Assembly: GCF_008831285.2 (NCBI RefSeq)
Contig: NC_045138.2
Span: 17,455,934-17,519,933, forward strand
Length of the DNA: 64,000 bases
DNA from: Nymphaea colorata
Lineage: Eukaryota > Streptophyta > Magnoliopsida > Nymphaeales > Nymphaeaceae
Reading direction: 5' to 3'
A program made the translations under genes and the position numbers. The first letter of the stretch is position 1. Each line of letters begins with the position of its first letter. Under the pieces are notes generated by a model. The model ran no database searches. It had not been told where the DNA came from and saw only the letters and a program-made list of their open reading frames with translations. Positions 49,701 through 60,254 of the stretch are shown here, piece by piece.

Positions 49701-52700
49701 GTTTCTAAAGTTTGAAGTAGAACACATCTTTTTTCCTTTGGCATATCTGATGTACTAATTACTTCGCAGTTACATGTTTCTTTTTTCAGTTCTGTTACCT
49801 AAAAGCCTTCAGCTCTATGATCCACCATAGTTTGGAAAGTTGACGGGATCGGAATACAAAGTGCCTCAACACAAACCAACAGATATTAGGTGATATGGGA
49901 CTCTCGTCTAACCACAAGCTACAATAACATTTGAACTGGAAAACAAGAAACGTAAAGCATCTGTCATGCATTTGTTAACTACAAGACGAAGCAGAAAAGG
50001 AGAAAAAGAATACCAAGCCTTGAAGTTAAGGTATTTTGACAGCTCATAGTATGTGTATCCAGCAGAACCATATGCAGCTTCTTTAAGCAGCAATGCAGGT
50101 GATATTTCAGACTCCGTTGATGAGCAGCCAGACATAGCTTCATGAAGAATGGAGACCACAAAAGGGCCCAAGACCTGAAAAATGTGATACCACAAACAGC
50201 AAATCATTCAATCCACAAATATACCTTTCATCTCAAGAAATAATTACAACCAACAGATAACTACCTTAACAAACTAAATGAACAAAGACACAGGAAAAAT
50301 GGAAACATACATCAGCATGGTTTTCAAAGAAAGTGATGAACAGAGCCTCAGCACATGGCCTAAGTTTGTCAGTTGTCTGCATCAAATCCTGTTCATGATG
50401 AAAGACTTCTGGATCACGATTCCACTCTTCTAGGTCATTTGCTGACAGAAGGAAATACCTAATAAACAATTAACATAAATTATTATTACCTGATTCTTCC
50501 AACTGGGTACTCCATCATGCATGTTAGACGAAAATCAAAAGTAAACAAAAATTAATTATATACAATACCTAATTTGGCAGGATAATATGCTTTAAGTTAA
50601 AGCGGGAAGCACTAGGAATCTAGTGTATATTTAGAATCAAATTGGCTCAATGTTTCTGTTTGATAATCTACTAAGTTACAATTAACATCATATTTCAACA
50701 AAAGTATTATAAACACATGGAACTAGCCAGAACATTACTCCTAGGTTCCACAATAGACTGGATCCACTGATGCCTGAGCCTGAATCAAAAACGAAATTCT
50801 TTGATGGATGGCCATAACAACGACTAATCTATATTTAAGACAACAAGTTGTGTGTGAAGAAGTTTTTATAAAAGAAGAGGGCTTTCACTCATTTAGTGTG
50901 TGAAAATCCATTTTCACCATCAAAGGTATAAATCTTCCATTTTTCACTTTTTGTCATAATCTCTATCATTTTTTGAATGTGCGGCTTCAAATGACCATGC
51001 ATGCCAACAGTGCACATGATTACAAAGTGATAATCAGCTAAAACTTGTTTGCAACAATTGTAAGAAGGTGATTGCCATGAGGATCTCTTAGTCCATTTCC
51101 GTCCAAAAATTAAGGTTTTTTTTATTTTTAGCATGTTTGTTACTTTCATACTTTGTTCATTAATTTCTTCTTCATAATCTATACATTTTCAATCATGAAT
51201 GTATTGTTTTGTTTGCTAGAATTCTTTTATATATATATATATATATGGATGGTCGTACCCCTGTACCCAAGTTTTTTGAAAATGCTTTATACTCAACTGG
51301 CACATGTACCCGTACCTATGTGACATAGCTCTTCTATCTCTCCTCCCCCCCCCCCCCTTCAAAATTCTATTTAATAAAACTTTGAATTTTGTATGAGATT
51401 AAGGTAACCTTGATAAAAAATATATATATAGACAAATAAAATACTTATACAACAGATTATCTATGTGTGTGTGTGGAGGAGAACCCATACCCACGTCGAT
51501 GTAGGAGCAGATGTTGTTTTGCAGCACATGCATGACATAGCATTACATACATAACTAGTGGCTGAGCAATATGGGTTATGCAACGTTTTTACAACATTGA
51601 CAACTGTAGCATACCCCGATTCACAATGACCCTCAAATGGGAAGACTTTTAATCTGCAATAGACCAATTCTATTGCTGCTAAGGATAGACACACTGTTGG
51701 TCTCTTCACCTAATCTGCAATTAAGCATTTCCTGATGTGCAAAGACAAACTTTCATTGAACAAGACACAGACTGGCCTAACCAGAATCTTTTCAAATTAC
51801 GGAAACATAAGGAGGCTTGATCCCACAGCTAGTTATCAAACAGAAAAATAGAAGTTGACCTTGTATCTGACTTATGTAAGAACTTTATGAGAAATCAAAA
51901 CTGAGAAATGAGGATGATCAACAACTAATTGCTTCCATCTATGGTCCCCCATGCCTGATACCCAAAACACTTGAGATGGCCCATTAGTATGCCATTAGCA
52001 GATCCTTGAGGGAAAAAGGTGTACCTTCGTACCAAGATGTTGCACAAGAATACTATACGGTCGCCAGTTAAAACTGACTTAAGAATAACATCCACAACTT
52101 TAGCAAGATTTTTCTTTCTCTCCTCCACAGAAGCCACGCTCCCATTGATGACAGATCCGGTGATAATTGGTTTATAATGTATACAGTCCACAACAGACAT
52201 AACCATAACCATGCATTGAATCAAAAAATGCTCCGAAGCAAGAAGGACTGGTTCAGGATTTATAATTTTGTTCAAGCAGAACTCCAGTATGGGTGATAGA
52301 ACTTGCTCCTCACTAAATGAATAAGGATGAGTATTCTGAATCAAGACTAAAACCTTCATCATTTTATAGCAGGATGTCTTAATGAACTGCAAGTGTTCAT
52401 GATTTCCTTCCTGAAATGATGAATCTGCATAAAAAGAATGTTAGACAGACATAAATCTATACAGTATGTCAGAAAAATGAAGTTTGTCACAACATCTGCA
52501 TGATGAAAATATTTATCATGTTCAAAAAGTTAAACAAAAAACAAATGCAAGGAGATTGTAACACATAACTGAGCCTGTTGGAGTGAATCAAACATGAGTA
52601 CATTGCATGAACTTGCAATTTTATATACATTTAAAGTGACACAAAGTAACAGAAACATTTGGTTGCCAACATAAGCATCAAAAAGAAAAGTTAATGCTTT

Positions 52701-55689
52701 TTGTACAACTGAGAAAAAAAAAGCACCTTGAGAAAATTTGGCCAGGTTAGTCATGTTACAAGCAAATAATTAGCTGAAAGATCAAAGTACTGCTTGGAAG
52801 CTGTAGAACATTCAACAGCATAGAGCCACCAGCCCAACCAAGTCTGCAAGATTAATCCAGTGACACGCTCTTTAACATTCTAACAGCCCATGATATCAAC
52901 AGTATGCACTCTTAAGTTCTTAACCATAAGAATCAGCGGTCTCCTTCTCAAAGCCGTATGCTCTTGCTTGAGCCCGGAAGTACAGAAACCACAGAGGTGA
53001 GTTCCATATATGAAGGTATGGAAAATGGACAGGTTAGATATACATGAAATGAGCCCCCTTCCTCCTTCCTTCTGATTGCCAATCAACACTTGAAAAGCAA
53101 ATAGATAGAGTACGAGACATAACTAATAGGTTACAACTTACAAGCATGGAGTAGCGAAGGGGCTTTGAGGCTTTGCACACGAAACAAAGGTACATAGTGG
53201 ATGATCCACCTTGATGGTGAGAGCCAACAACCAACCTATGAAAATTGGCAATCACCGCTTAACATTCCCAACTGTATCTCATGTCGAGGTGGACTCAGCT
53301 AGTCCTACTAAAAATAGGAAAATTTTCTAAAGGCTTTTAACTTTTAAGCAAGACTATCCTAAAGCACATGCAGTACTGCTTCTCGAAATACGTCTGTTCT
53401 AAAACTTCCCTTTCCATCACTGACATGAAATCTTGCTTCCACAAACCGAGAAACATTGCATTCAGCCAGCTCCACTAGACATGACATGAATCCAGCTTTT
53501 TTTAGCCACCCTAATTTGTCAAATTTCAATTGAAGCCCATATTTTCACCAGTGCCATAGAAAATTAATCATGAATGCACTTAGAAAAGAAACACCAAACA
53601 AACTTTCAGAATTTAAAATTTTTAAAGACATTGGATCTTTTCCCTTCCAAAGAACAAAAGGTGAACAGTGAACACTTTTAACAAGTAATAGATACTTGAA
53701 GATTTTCATATATTCATAGATTACTCCAAAGCTCTAAAAATGTACCAATTTTGTTCTAATCATGCAAAATATGATAACAAAAAGAATCCACAATCTGGAA
53801 CATGCAATTATTTGGCTAAATAGATATGTTTCTGATTGGTCTCTTGGTGAATTTTCCGGCAAGCTTTGCCATGACAACTTTCATTACTTCTCTGATCTAA
53901 CACACTGCAACCCCAAGAAGCTAGGAGTACTTGCTATGCTCAAAAGAGTCAAAACAGATCAAAACTAATATATAAATCATCACAAATATAATATTGTGCA
54001 ATTCATGCCCGATGAAGAAAACATTGAAAGCATTTGGAATATGTTTAATACTACACAAAGAAATGCTTTTAATATAAACCAAAAACCAACAAACATAATA
54101 AATACACTAAATAATGGCAAAAAAAAGTTAGCTTCTCTCATACGTCTGACACAGTCCGAAGTGCTGTCATTTTCATCTATATGATATAAGATCCAAATCA
54201 CACTTACCAAGTGTTTTTTTGACCCATTCACAACCCTAGTCCACCTGTTGGGCACGAGAGAAAATATCCTAAATTGAAACCTATGCAGAATCATCTTGAG
54301 ATGTTGTCCTCATCGTGCTCTTCATTGGGTAGTATCCTTAATAATGATATTTAAAACCACTAAATGATATTGCACCACACATGCCAATGTCAAAGGATAT
54401 TCCTTTTGGATGGGAGGAGCCATTAATGAAATGAAATTGTGAGTATAAGAACTTTCAAACAGTTTTTGCATGCAGCATGGTGAGAAATGGCAGAAGAATC
54501 TAAGGTTAATCTAACAAAGCCAAAAACGAAGGAGCATTTCACCAAACAAGAAACAGCAAGATAGAGATATTATTTTAATATGTCAGGTCTACTACGGCAT
54601 GTTCATCTTGTGGATAAAAGTTAATGTGTTAGTTTTGGCATGACAACATGCAGCAAATCGCAAAATTACAAATGAAAAAAATGAATTAACACAGTAGACT
54701 TGACAAATGACAAACCATTAGATCTGGTTATGCACATGTAATATAATATAAACAACTACAATTGTCACCCTGATTTGATCACTTATTTTCTGTACCTTTC
54801 AACTGTTAGCAAAAAGGATAAACAAAAAAAATAAAAGAATTGGCAATTGAGAAGTTTCAGTAACCAAGAGATAATTTAACTTGATAAGTTCATAAAAGCT
54901 GTATGCTTGTTATATGCGAATTTGACTTAATATTCTAAGTTTTCCTCCAGAGGAACCTAACACCACTAATCAACTTCACCAACGCCACAAACGACTCATT
55001 TCTGTTGATAACAACCAAAGGGGAGCATAAACTAACAAAGATACAACTATACAAGCATATTTTAGAAACGATTATCATCTTACAGTATGGGAGAAAAGAT
55101 TGAATGGCCTTCAAGACAGCAGGACAGATTTCCTTGACTGGTGGAACAACCTAGAAGATAAGCAAGGGTGAATTGACATTACCAAGAGAGGACAAATAAA
55201 AGTAGTGGGATGTAATTACAAATCCTGCAAACTCAATTAGGAAAAGAAAAACTACCTGAATAGATTTAGCATCACTTGGGAATCCAAAAAGGATCATTTG
55301 ACGAATTATCTTTAAACACAGCAACCATCTTTCACAAATTAACTGAAGATCATCTTGGCCCTCAACTGCCGCTGCAACAAATGAAGATTGAGGAAGAGAA
55401 GAAAGCCTATGAAATATGGTTTGGAAATCCCTCTGCCAAAGACCCCAGCTATATTCCAAAAAGTGGGAGCATATCTGCAAAAAATGCATAAGAAACAGGT
55501 AAGTATTGCTACAATAGGAACTGCAAAGCAGCCAACTCCTCTAAGACGAAAGAGGCCCATGATATCTTTGACAGTTTGACTACAGCTAAGGATAGAAAAC
55601 ATAAATCAAGAAAACTCAATGTAAAACAAAGAATAAGTAAACGTTTATATGTCTGCCTGTACCCATGCATATATGTCAATGTGCAGGGC

Positions 55690-55723
<34 letters not shown>

Positions 55724-58520
55724 TTGAAATACTGAAAAAATGCTAAACATGCACCGAAGCAGTCAAATGCTTCAAAAGAATTAATGCAGAGAAGGCCTAC
55801 TAGCTGTGCACTTTCCGAACCCTGGTCTAAAAGGCAGAGTAAATATGACCGGGAATGTGCAAAGAGTTGAAACTAAATGACAATTTTCTTAGGAGCAAAA
55901 TCTAAAGAAGAATTACTGAACAGAATATTGGAAAGACCAACATGTACCTCGGAAAAACTCCGTTGATCAACACTGAGCCGCTTAGTTGATAACTCTTTCA
56001 GTGCACAAAACAAAACCATATAAACCCTATGGGATATAAGCACATCTGCAGACTGAAAATGTTGTGCCAAAGTAGAAAAGAGTTCTGGCCTGAAAAAGAA
56101 TTCATTACATGAAAAGATTAAATCATACAGCATGAAAGAAGCAAAGTATAACAGGCCTATGCCATTTGGTTATTTTAATTTTGCTGAAGCAAACAGTAGA
56201 AAACCACCGAGAAGACACAGATGAAATGGTAACATGGCAAGAAAGGAAAAACAGGCCTGTGCTATTTGGTTATTTTAATTTTGCTTAAGCAAACAGTAGA
56301 AAACCACAATGGAGAAGATGAGGATGAAATGGTGACATGGCAGGAAAGGGAAACATCCATCGGTACTTTCAGTTAAGGTTATTGAAATTAGTCAAACTAA
56401 GGTCCAAATTTTACTTTGGGAGAGGAAAACTAGGAAACTGGTACCAACATCAGTTAATAATAAATTACGCAGATAATCCATCTTGCCTCTCATTTTTATT
56501 CCCTTATATGTACATCATATTTGATACTTCATAAAATGCGCACATTTGTTATCTTCAGTCATACTATTCTAGCATATGTAAACATTTTCCCCTGAATAAA
56601 CTAAAGTGTTCCTTGAGAAAGCACTACCAGAAGAAAAGCTATGCAACCGTGTTGATGGAATTTTAATAAGTACAATCACAACACATAACATACTCAAATT
56701 TGCAGATAGAATTAAAATTTAAATATTATAAAAGACAAGTTATCTTGCAGATAACATAAAACCAAACTTGAACAGAAGCTATCTTGATTTATCTCTCACC
56801 AAACTATAAAGCAACAAAAAAATATGGGCTGAAGAAGTACCATTCTTTTGGATAATCAATCCGAGCAATTTTTGATATAAGGACAGCTCTTTGAAGTGCA
56901 ATCTGTTATTTCAGTAGAAGAAGTTAGCTAAGAGAATGCCCAAAACATCAACCCATGAAGAAATTACAGATGATAAATGCAAAATATGAATCTGAAACCA
57001 AACTCCCACAAGGATGAATCTCATGGAGTATTTAACGTTCATTACTACAATAAAGAGACAAGAAAAACGCATGTATTTTTTTATTCAACGGGATACTTTA
57101 AAACCTGCTAAGTGAATAAAATGTAATAACCAATTAAAGAACATATTTTGGTCATAAGCTGGTGCGGTGGCAGAAACTTGCACATTTTCTGCTACGTATG
57201 AAAAAACTCCATAAACAGGATAAACGATATTATTCTTGGACTCTATGAAATCCCATCTAAACCATATAATTTGCATGCAAGAACAAAAACAACACATTCA
57301 GCATTGTTAAGACAAGACTACGATCTTGCAACATCTGGGACAAAGATGTACACGGCACCCAAGGAGCCAGAAATTATGTTTGGAGACTTCAGCATGAGTA
57401 AATAGCCTGCATGTTACCATTACCGCCTTCATTTCCCAGGAAGCACACATTGCGTATTAAACTAAAGTTACTAAATAGTAACAAACCCAGCTAATCAGAT
57501 ATCCACCTGGTAATTTGTTTCCCTCAAGTCTGTAAGAAGCTTTTTCCGCAAGTAAGCCTTCTCCTCGTTGCTGATACCACTACAATAGAGTACAAACAGT
57601 TGTATGAAGTTAATGATCGCATCGCGAGCAAAACTGGACATTAACAAAACGGCATTTCAAATAGTGAACGCAGATCAAGAAGTAATATGTCAAATCCTAA
57701 ACTGATTACGGATACGGAACAGCTAACAGATAACGCTCCACCTCCGAAACTACTGTAATGATTGATAGAAGAAGGAGGCAGAACTCACTAAGAATCACGT
57801 CGGTGCCTCCAGTAACGATTGACGCTGTTCTTGAAATATACAGTCGCCAGAAGGCGAACTTCAGTGTGAGCAACAACGGTTTCCGATGTGATAATCTCCT
57901 GTTCAAACACTTCCCCGCATTACAACCATAAACAGAGAAATATACATCCAAATTCCAACCTTAGTTCGCAAATGGTTGGCAACTCAAAGAATTCAGACTC
58001 GGATACAATCCCCTGCGCCCATTACATTCGCAAAAAGATAACAAAGACGCGATCATCCAAAGAAACAGACCTCAACCAGAAGCAACCAGAAACACACGAA
58101 GACCAGCAAAAGTCCACCAACAACAAAAGAAAACTAAGTAAAATCATCCCGCCACATAAAAGAAACCGTTATTCGATGGGAAGAAAGCTCAACCAGAAAT
58201 AATCGGACCATGCAATTCCGAACCAGCGGTAAATAAGTCAAGGCACCCACCATATTCGGCCCGTGGTCAACCAAATCGAAACTACAGCAAAGTGAGAAAG
58301 CACGGGAAAATACATGCGCGGGCGGGGGAAACACGAGAAGAGATCGAATTGCAGGCGAACCAGAGAATGCGCGGCTTACCAAGAGAGAGGAGCAGAAACC
58401 GGGGCGGCTTTCGAACTCGGAGAGGGTAGCCTCGGCGGGCTTACGGACGTTGGGGTCGGCGCTGAGTGCATTGGAGAGGAGGGAGAAGACGGAGGGGAGA
58501 TCGGCCATTGACAGCGCCAT
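31770..58520 (-). CDS. KA120: KA120 / importin-11 type karyopherin-beta
   Basis: Nuclear import receptor of the importin-beta superfamily: HEAT-repeat solenoid that binds Ran-GTP and cargo. The Arabidopsis member KA120 (At3g08960) has been linked to nuclear import in immune control. 23 coding exons, 1015 aa, all GT-AG and in phase: 58380-58520, 57789-57898, 57507-57579, 56841-56902, 55948-56089, 55256-55474, 55084-55150, 52025-52424, 50311-50458, 50014-50174, 48150-48249, 47266-47340, 46976-47110, 46026-46118, 44015-44197, 43808-43912, 43348-43506, 41891-41935, 41582-41803, 38328-38434, 38184-38234, 37890-37974, 31770-31934. Start MALSMADLPSVFSLL; the importin-beta N-terminal region covers roughly residues 25-105 (KPAEATLSEFESRPGF, VRLLATVYFKNSVNRYW). 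The C-terminus FNSAMGRIHPSVLSQLQQAL matches the plant family. An acidic insert (VDDDEAKDESS) lies near residue 925. The last intron carries a copia element; other introns carry smaller elements. Confidence 0.94.
32246..32473 (+). repeat. 5' LTR of the copia element
   Basis: 228 bp, TGTTGAAAG to ACGCAACA, identical by eye to the 3' LTR. A CT-rich stretch near its 3' end (about 32421-32448) precedes the primer-binding site. Confidence 0.97.
32474..32485 (+). promoter_or_regulatory. Primer-binding site (initiator Met-tRNA)
   Basis: TGGTATCAGAGC directly abuts the 5' LTR. It is the usual plant copia site complementary to the 3' end of initiator methionine tRNA. Confidence 0.95.
32489..32554 (+). 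repeat. 22-bp triple repeat in the element leader
   Basis: Three imperfect copies of a 22-base unit containing CTCAAGCTGCTGGCGTGATC (at 32491, 32513, 32535) follow the primer site, well before gag starts. Similar wording trails on to about 32578. The role is unknown; packaging or folding of the genomic RNA is a possibility only. Confidence 0.7.
33144..33872 (+). CDS. copia Gag (frame-broken before the zinc knuckle)
   Basis: 242 codons from ATG ATG to TAG. It has the plant copia Gag N-terminus (LDGHNYELWSRSF) and the UBN2-like core (TAKEMWDFLRQTYSQDKN, LSQYFATVKATYERLKFL). It ends prematurely: from the G run at 33821-33825 the conserved Gly/Arg-rich stretch and the CCHC zinc knuckle (33905-33956, Cys-x2-Cys-x4-His-x4-Cys) are in the frame of the downstream pol region. 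The element therefore looks like one gag-pol frame divided by a single-base change. Confidence 0.9.
   Translation: MMAENQRLEGGNDHKGVGNPFSYGSTVKLDGHNYELWSRSFMLSVKGHRKRHIIEEDEPLNKTGKYITWEEDDSMVMSWIMNSVQPQIASTITYYTTAKEMWDFLRQTYSQDKNVSKILQIEEELHNLRQGNQDLSQYFATVKATYERLKFLRPPCKSCYKSHFEPTMVAKFLAGLSPEYASAKDQMLTGSEIPELSDAYNRLSRLAVSLSQPTGVTPTSASALAVGVVAVIAPPIVPEEEV
33821..37357 (+). CDS. copia Pol polyprotein (PR-IN-RT-RNase H)
   Basis: Frame open from the end of gag to TGA at 37355-37357 with no internal stops; it lacks its own good ATG and would be made as a Gag-Pol fusion. In order: zinc knuckle (33905-33956); aspartic protease with DSGAS (about 34238); integrase with the HHCC zinc site (LRLGHP, CEACQLGKH, about 34620-34730) and DDE residues in HVDVWG (about 34786), RTDNA (about 34978) and NGVAERKHR (about 35084); reverse transcriptase with LDVKNAFL and the YVDD box at 36404-36415; RNase H with YSDADYAG (about 36887), SSAESEYRA and DNKAA (about 37123). 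All the catalytic motifs I can identify are intact. Confidence 0.95.
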   Translation, partial: GGGRGHSSTYSARGRGIGRGTGGRGRFQCTYCGKIGHLEDRCWDKHGRPSSLSQGRNIVIKQGKSPTHLSMGSAQTATPTVEDASSSIAPETVTVSIDRVEYEQFLAHKASQASASTALTDRAISAGPSTSDSGTLWIIDSGASRHFCSSPGWFTTLHKFPQPRHVKIADGRLSPVLGYGNVKLSQSMTISHVLYAPDFPSHLLSVKQLTTDLHCRVIFDPGSCSFQDLQTGKTIGGGYEKGGVYILSAPMGLAATASTSESTIFQWHLRLGHPSAPKLRSLLPKLSVPESFQCEACQLGKHTRSSFPSSLSPSSQGLFDLLHVDVWGPSRVASRDRFRYFLVVVDDYSRVSWVFLLKERSEVICILKNLIIEIKTQFSSVVKCIRTDNALEFKSSILMTFYAENGISPQFTCPHTSQQNGVAERKHRQLLTVARTLMLHNHVPAYLWGDAILMSCYLTNRLSSSSIDNKIPIKLVYPNRSLFSVAPKVFGCTCFVHILGPKRDKLAAQAIKCVFIGYPRNQKGYKCFDPVTHKEYISADVTFFEERSYFNPLTSTSSEMPCPIPLPIPPIPLQSFPSPTLTMNRFQDPPLVYTRRQDPSHGRPSDSSQDVSSTEVSIPDVVPSNDLPIALRKGKRQCTMHPISHFVSTTHLDDNLQQFLKAMAVHTVPTSHQQALLDCKWRTAMQDEMDALVQRGTWELVDPPDDCDIVGAKWVFTVKYHSDGSLERYKARLVAKGYTQTYGVDFFETFSPMARLGTIRLIISVAVHSDWPMYQLDVKNAFLYGDLEETVYMQQPPGFEKQGECSKVCRLKKAIYGLKQSPRAWFHKLSGVVSQCGFERSPLDHSLFIKKTSTGIVVMIVYVDDIILTGDCGQEISATKAFLQKHFVTKDLGHLRYFLGIEVVENKEGVALSQRKYVLDLLQDTGMLGTKPANLPMNPRIHLHDDQSELVDSRSYRSLIGKLLYVTVTRPDISFAVGKLSQFMEKPRKVHWDAALMVLKYLKSSPGRGLFFKKGEYLDVVAYSDADYAGSVDDRRSTTGFCVFVGGNLISWRSKKQNVVSRSSAESEYRAMAQTATEMTWIKSMLTNMSIHVPLPMRMYCDNKAATYIANNPVFHERTKHIEVDCHYIRDLIKEGVVSTVHVASEDQAADMFTKALPIGDFSRCCDKLSMVDIYAPA
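37356..37364 (+). promoter_or_regulatory. Polypurine tract of the copia element
   Basis: GAGGGGGAG lies directly before the 3' LTR and primes plus-strand synthesis. It overlaps the pol stop codon. Confidence 0.9.
37365..37592 (+). repeat. 3' LTR of the copia element
   Basis: 228 bp, same sequence as 32246-32473, followed at once by the GCAAG target duplication. Confidence 0.97.
38632..40320. mobile_element. 1.7-kb TIR element in KA120 intron 19
   Basis: TGTTTGGATGGAGGGA near the left end (about 38639) and its reverse complement near the right end (about 40298-40313) are terminal inverted repeats at equal distance from the borders. AAGACT flanks both sides (38626-38631 and 40321-40326) as a candidate target duplication. 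No transposase is visible, so it is non-autonomous. It is interrupted by a second element (39432-40167). Confidence 0.6.
39432..40167. mobile_element. Nested element inside the 1.7-kb TIR element
   Basis: ACCATAGCAACAAATATT near 39442 and its imperfect reverse complement (ATATTTGTGGCTATGGT, 40125-40141) mark inverted ends. The phrase TTTCCTTTCCTTTA flanks it on both sides (about 39419-39431 and 40168-40181), as expected if it split that sequence. It holds AT-rich DNA with repeated GAGATTTTCCCAAGATTTT-like phrases. Boundaries are approximate. Confidence 0.45.
46290..46455. repeat. Decayed dispersed repeat in KA120 intron 13
   Basis: The wording GGTGGAGCTAACATGTAACT, GGAGGAGAACTAATATGCAAA and GAGGCTCCGCCACC resembles the 22290-22370 stretch (GGCATTAATATGTAAACTTT, GGCATTAATATGCAAA). 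Probably remnants of one common element family; ends are not defined. Confidence 0.4.
48714..49674. mobile_element. hAT-like non-autonomous element in KA120 intron 10
   Basis: A 961-bp insertion flanked by the exact 8-bp direct repeat ATTGCATA (48706-48713 and 49675-49682), the target size typical of hAT elements. The ends GCATGTAACATGGGTAC and, inverted, CTATGTCACATAGGTAC are imperfect terminal inverted repeats. Beyond each end are many GGTACGGGTA-like subrepeats. No transposase is seen. Related copies occur at 51080-51330 and 23725-23815. Confidence 0.7.
51080..51330. mobile_element. Truncated copy of the hAT-like family in KA120 intron 8
   Basis: Shares an internal phrase (AGTCCATTTCCGTCCAAAAA near 51089; the full element has the same phrase near 48885) and the right end (CGTACCTATGTGACATAG) with the element at 48714-49674. 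The left end is missing and much of the middle is gone. A short TA tract lies at about 51227-51246. Confidence 0.6.
51344..51357. repeat. Poly-C tract
   Basis: A run of about 13 C bases in KA120 intron 8, rare in this A/T-rich window and prone to sequencing error. Confidence 0.8.
52425..55083. other. Large KA120 intron 7 (2.66 kb)
   Basis: Between exons 7 and 8. The segment at about 52880-53260 is richer in G/C than the rest of the intron and has long minus-strand open frames on the gene's own strand, but I recognise no domain and no splice-compatible exon. No clear element ends were found. Confidence 0.4.
55692..55720. repeat. GA microsatellite in KA120 intron 5
   Basis: A run of GA dinucleotides of about 28 bases between exons 5 and 6. 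Confidence 0.9.
56151..56350. repeat. Tandem duplication in KA120 intron 4, two 100-bp copies
   Basis: 56151-56250 and 56251-56350 each start ACAGGCCT and share TTTGGTTATTTTAATTTTGC and AAGCAAACAGTAGAAAACCA. A small number of substitutions separates them. It does not touch the exons. Confidence 0.9.
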
Positions 58521-58864
58521 CGTCGATCGATGGCTGCGCCGAGAGAAGACGAAACAATGGAGGGGAGAGCGATCAGGATTCGTCGATCAACCGAAAAAAT
58601 CCAAACAGGAAAGGAGATGCAGGTAGAGCGAGCGGGAGAAGGGAAGGAGACGAAGATCGAAACCCAGCGTATAAACGAAAATGATTAAAGAAGAGTCATC
58701 CGGTGCAGCGCGCTCAGAAACTCAGAGGAAGCATGGGTGTAAACGGATCGGATACTAACAAGGACACAAACCCGAACAAGACAAAGTTACCGCAAAATCT
58801 GCTCATCAATTGGTTAATATATACAAACGGGATTGAACATTCAAGTTTCTGTATGATCGTGAAA

Positions 58865-58895
<31 letters not shown>

Positions 58896-60254
58896 TAAGG
58901 AAATTATGAAAGGCATATTGTTTTGTAGGGCTATCAATGAGTCACACACCACAATAATCAGGCTGCTGCCTCGAAATTAAATTAAATTCAATTAAATGCT
59001 TTCGGTAAAAGAAAATGTGAATGATAGTCGAACTCATAATTGGTATTCGACTTAATGTGCTTGAATCTCAGTTAGACTTCGGGGTCTTATTTAAGTATCT
59101 TGAAAGTTTTACAGAAATACTGTCAAGTTTGAATGGAATGAAAAAACATGCTTAATTTTTGACTTATTTCACATAACTACCTGCATTGCATATGAAATAA
59201 GCAGTTAAATTAAATAAATCAATACTTACGCATGACCTTTATGTTATTTAATCTTAATTTGAGCTTTTCTTTACTGAATGAAAACTCTCCATCTGTTACA
59301 GCTAACTTAAGATTAAGTTAGTGCTTAGGATATGAATGGTCGTGCTGATATTTCACATTGCTAAACTGCAACATTGGGCAGTTCCAGATGTATCAAACTC
59401 GAGAAATTGATGTTAATTTCCTAATGAATGACCGTGTTCGTCCCCTAGAAAGCAGGCTCAAATGCATTATGGAACAGATGTTTATGTAAGACTTTCCCTT
59501 TTGTTTCTTCCAATTAATGGGTAGTCATCTCCCAATGCATCTCTCATGAGTCCCACCCTCCATCAACCATCAACAAGGCAGAAGTTCTCATCGATACGAC
59601 AAGAAACTCGATTCTCTCCAAAATTTTGGAGCAGATTATAGAAATGTATTTCATGAATTTATCTCAATCTTTGGACCAACCGTATTTATGAAATAGTTAC
59701 ATACTGTTCTGCTTGCCAAACTGACCCAAAAAACACTATAGAGTTATGAGCCCATAAAACAGAAATCTAGTGGCTGCTAAATTGCTTCAATTGAGCTGGG
59801 GTTGCTTTAATCATGCTCAATCACATAAACAAGAACAGGGCTTTTTTTCAGTTTGTCTAATTCACTTAAACAGAATGAGATCTATGCAGGATATAACTGA
59901 ATCACATGTTAATTTTGCAAAATTATTGAATACAGTATCTGGGTCTTGCTTGCCATTTTTTACTGCAGCAGCTTGAAATCTGTTCCAACTTTCAGTCTAT
60001 CGCACATAAATGGCTGTTCCACTTTCCAAACTTTTGTAGCTCTATTGCACATAAAACACTTTGAAGGGTAGTGTTTGCAGAGGCACTCAAGAGGCATAAT
60101 TTACATTAAGTACTGTAATAAGTTATTTCACTGCAAAAGGAGAAGAGCAGCAGACAATCTCATCTCCATTATTTAGAGATACCCAAGAACAGAGTCAAAA
60201 ACTTTCCCTTTGCTTATATGACATACAAGAGAGAGAGAGCTGAGAGAGGGAGAT
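58521..60254. other. Intergenic DNA between KA120 and DJ-1D genes
   Basis: 58521-58690 is purine-rich on the plus strand and likely holds the KA120 leader and core promoter. A poly-A plus TA tract lies at 58861-58897. A MITE-like fragment (about 59645-59722) is related, inverted, to 21255-21412. 60100-60254 is probably the DJ-1D 3' untranslated region. No other gene was seen. Confidence 0.45.
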
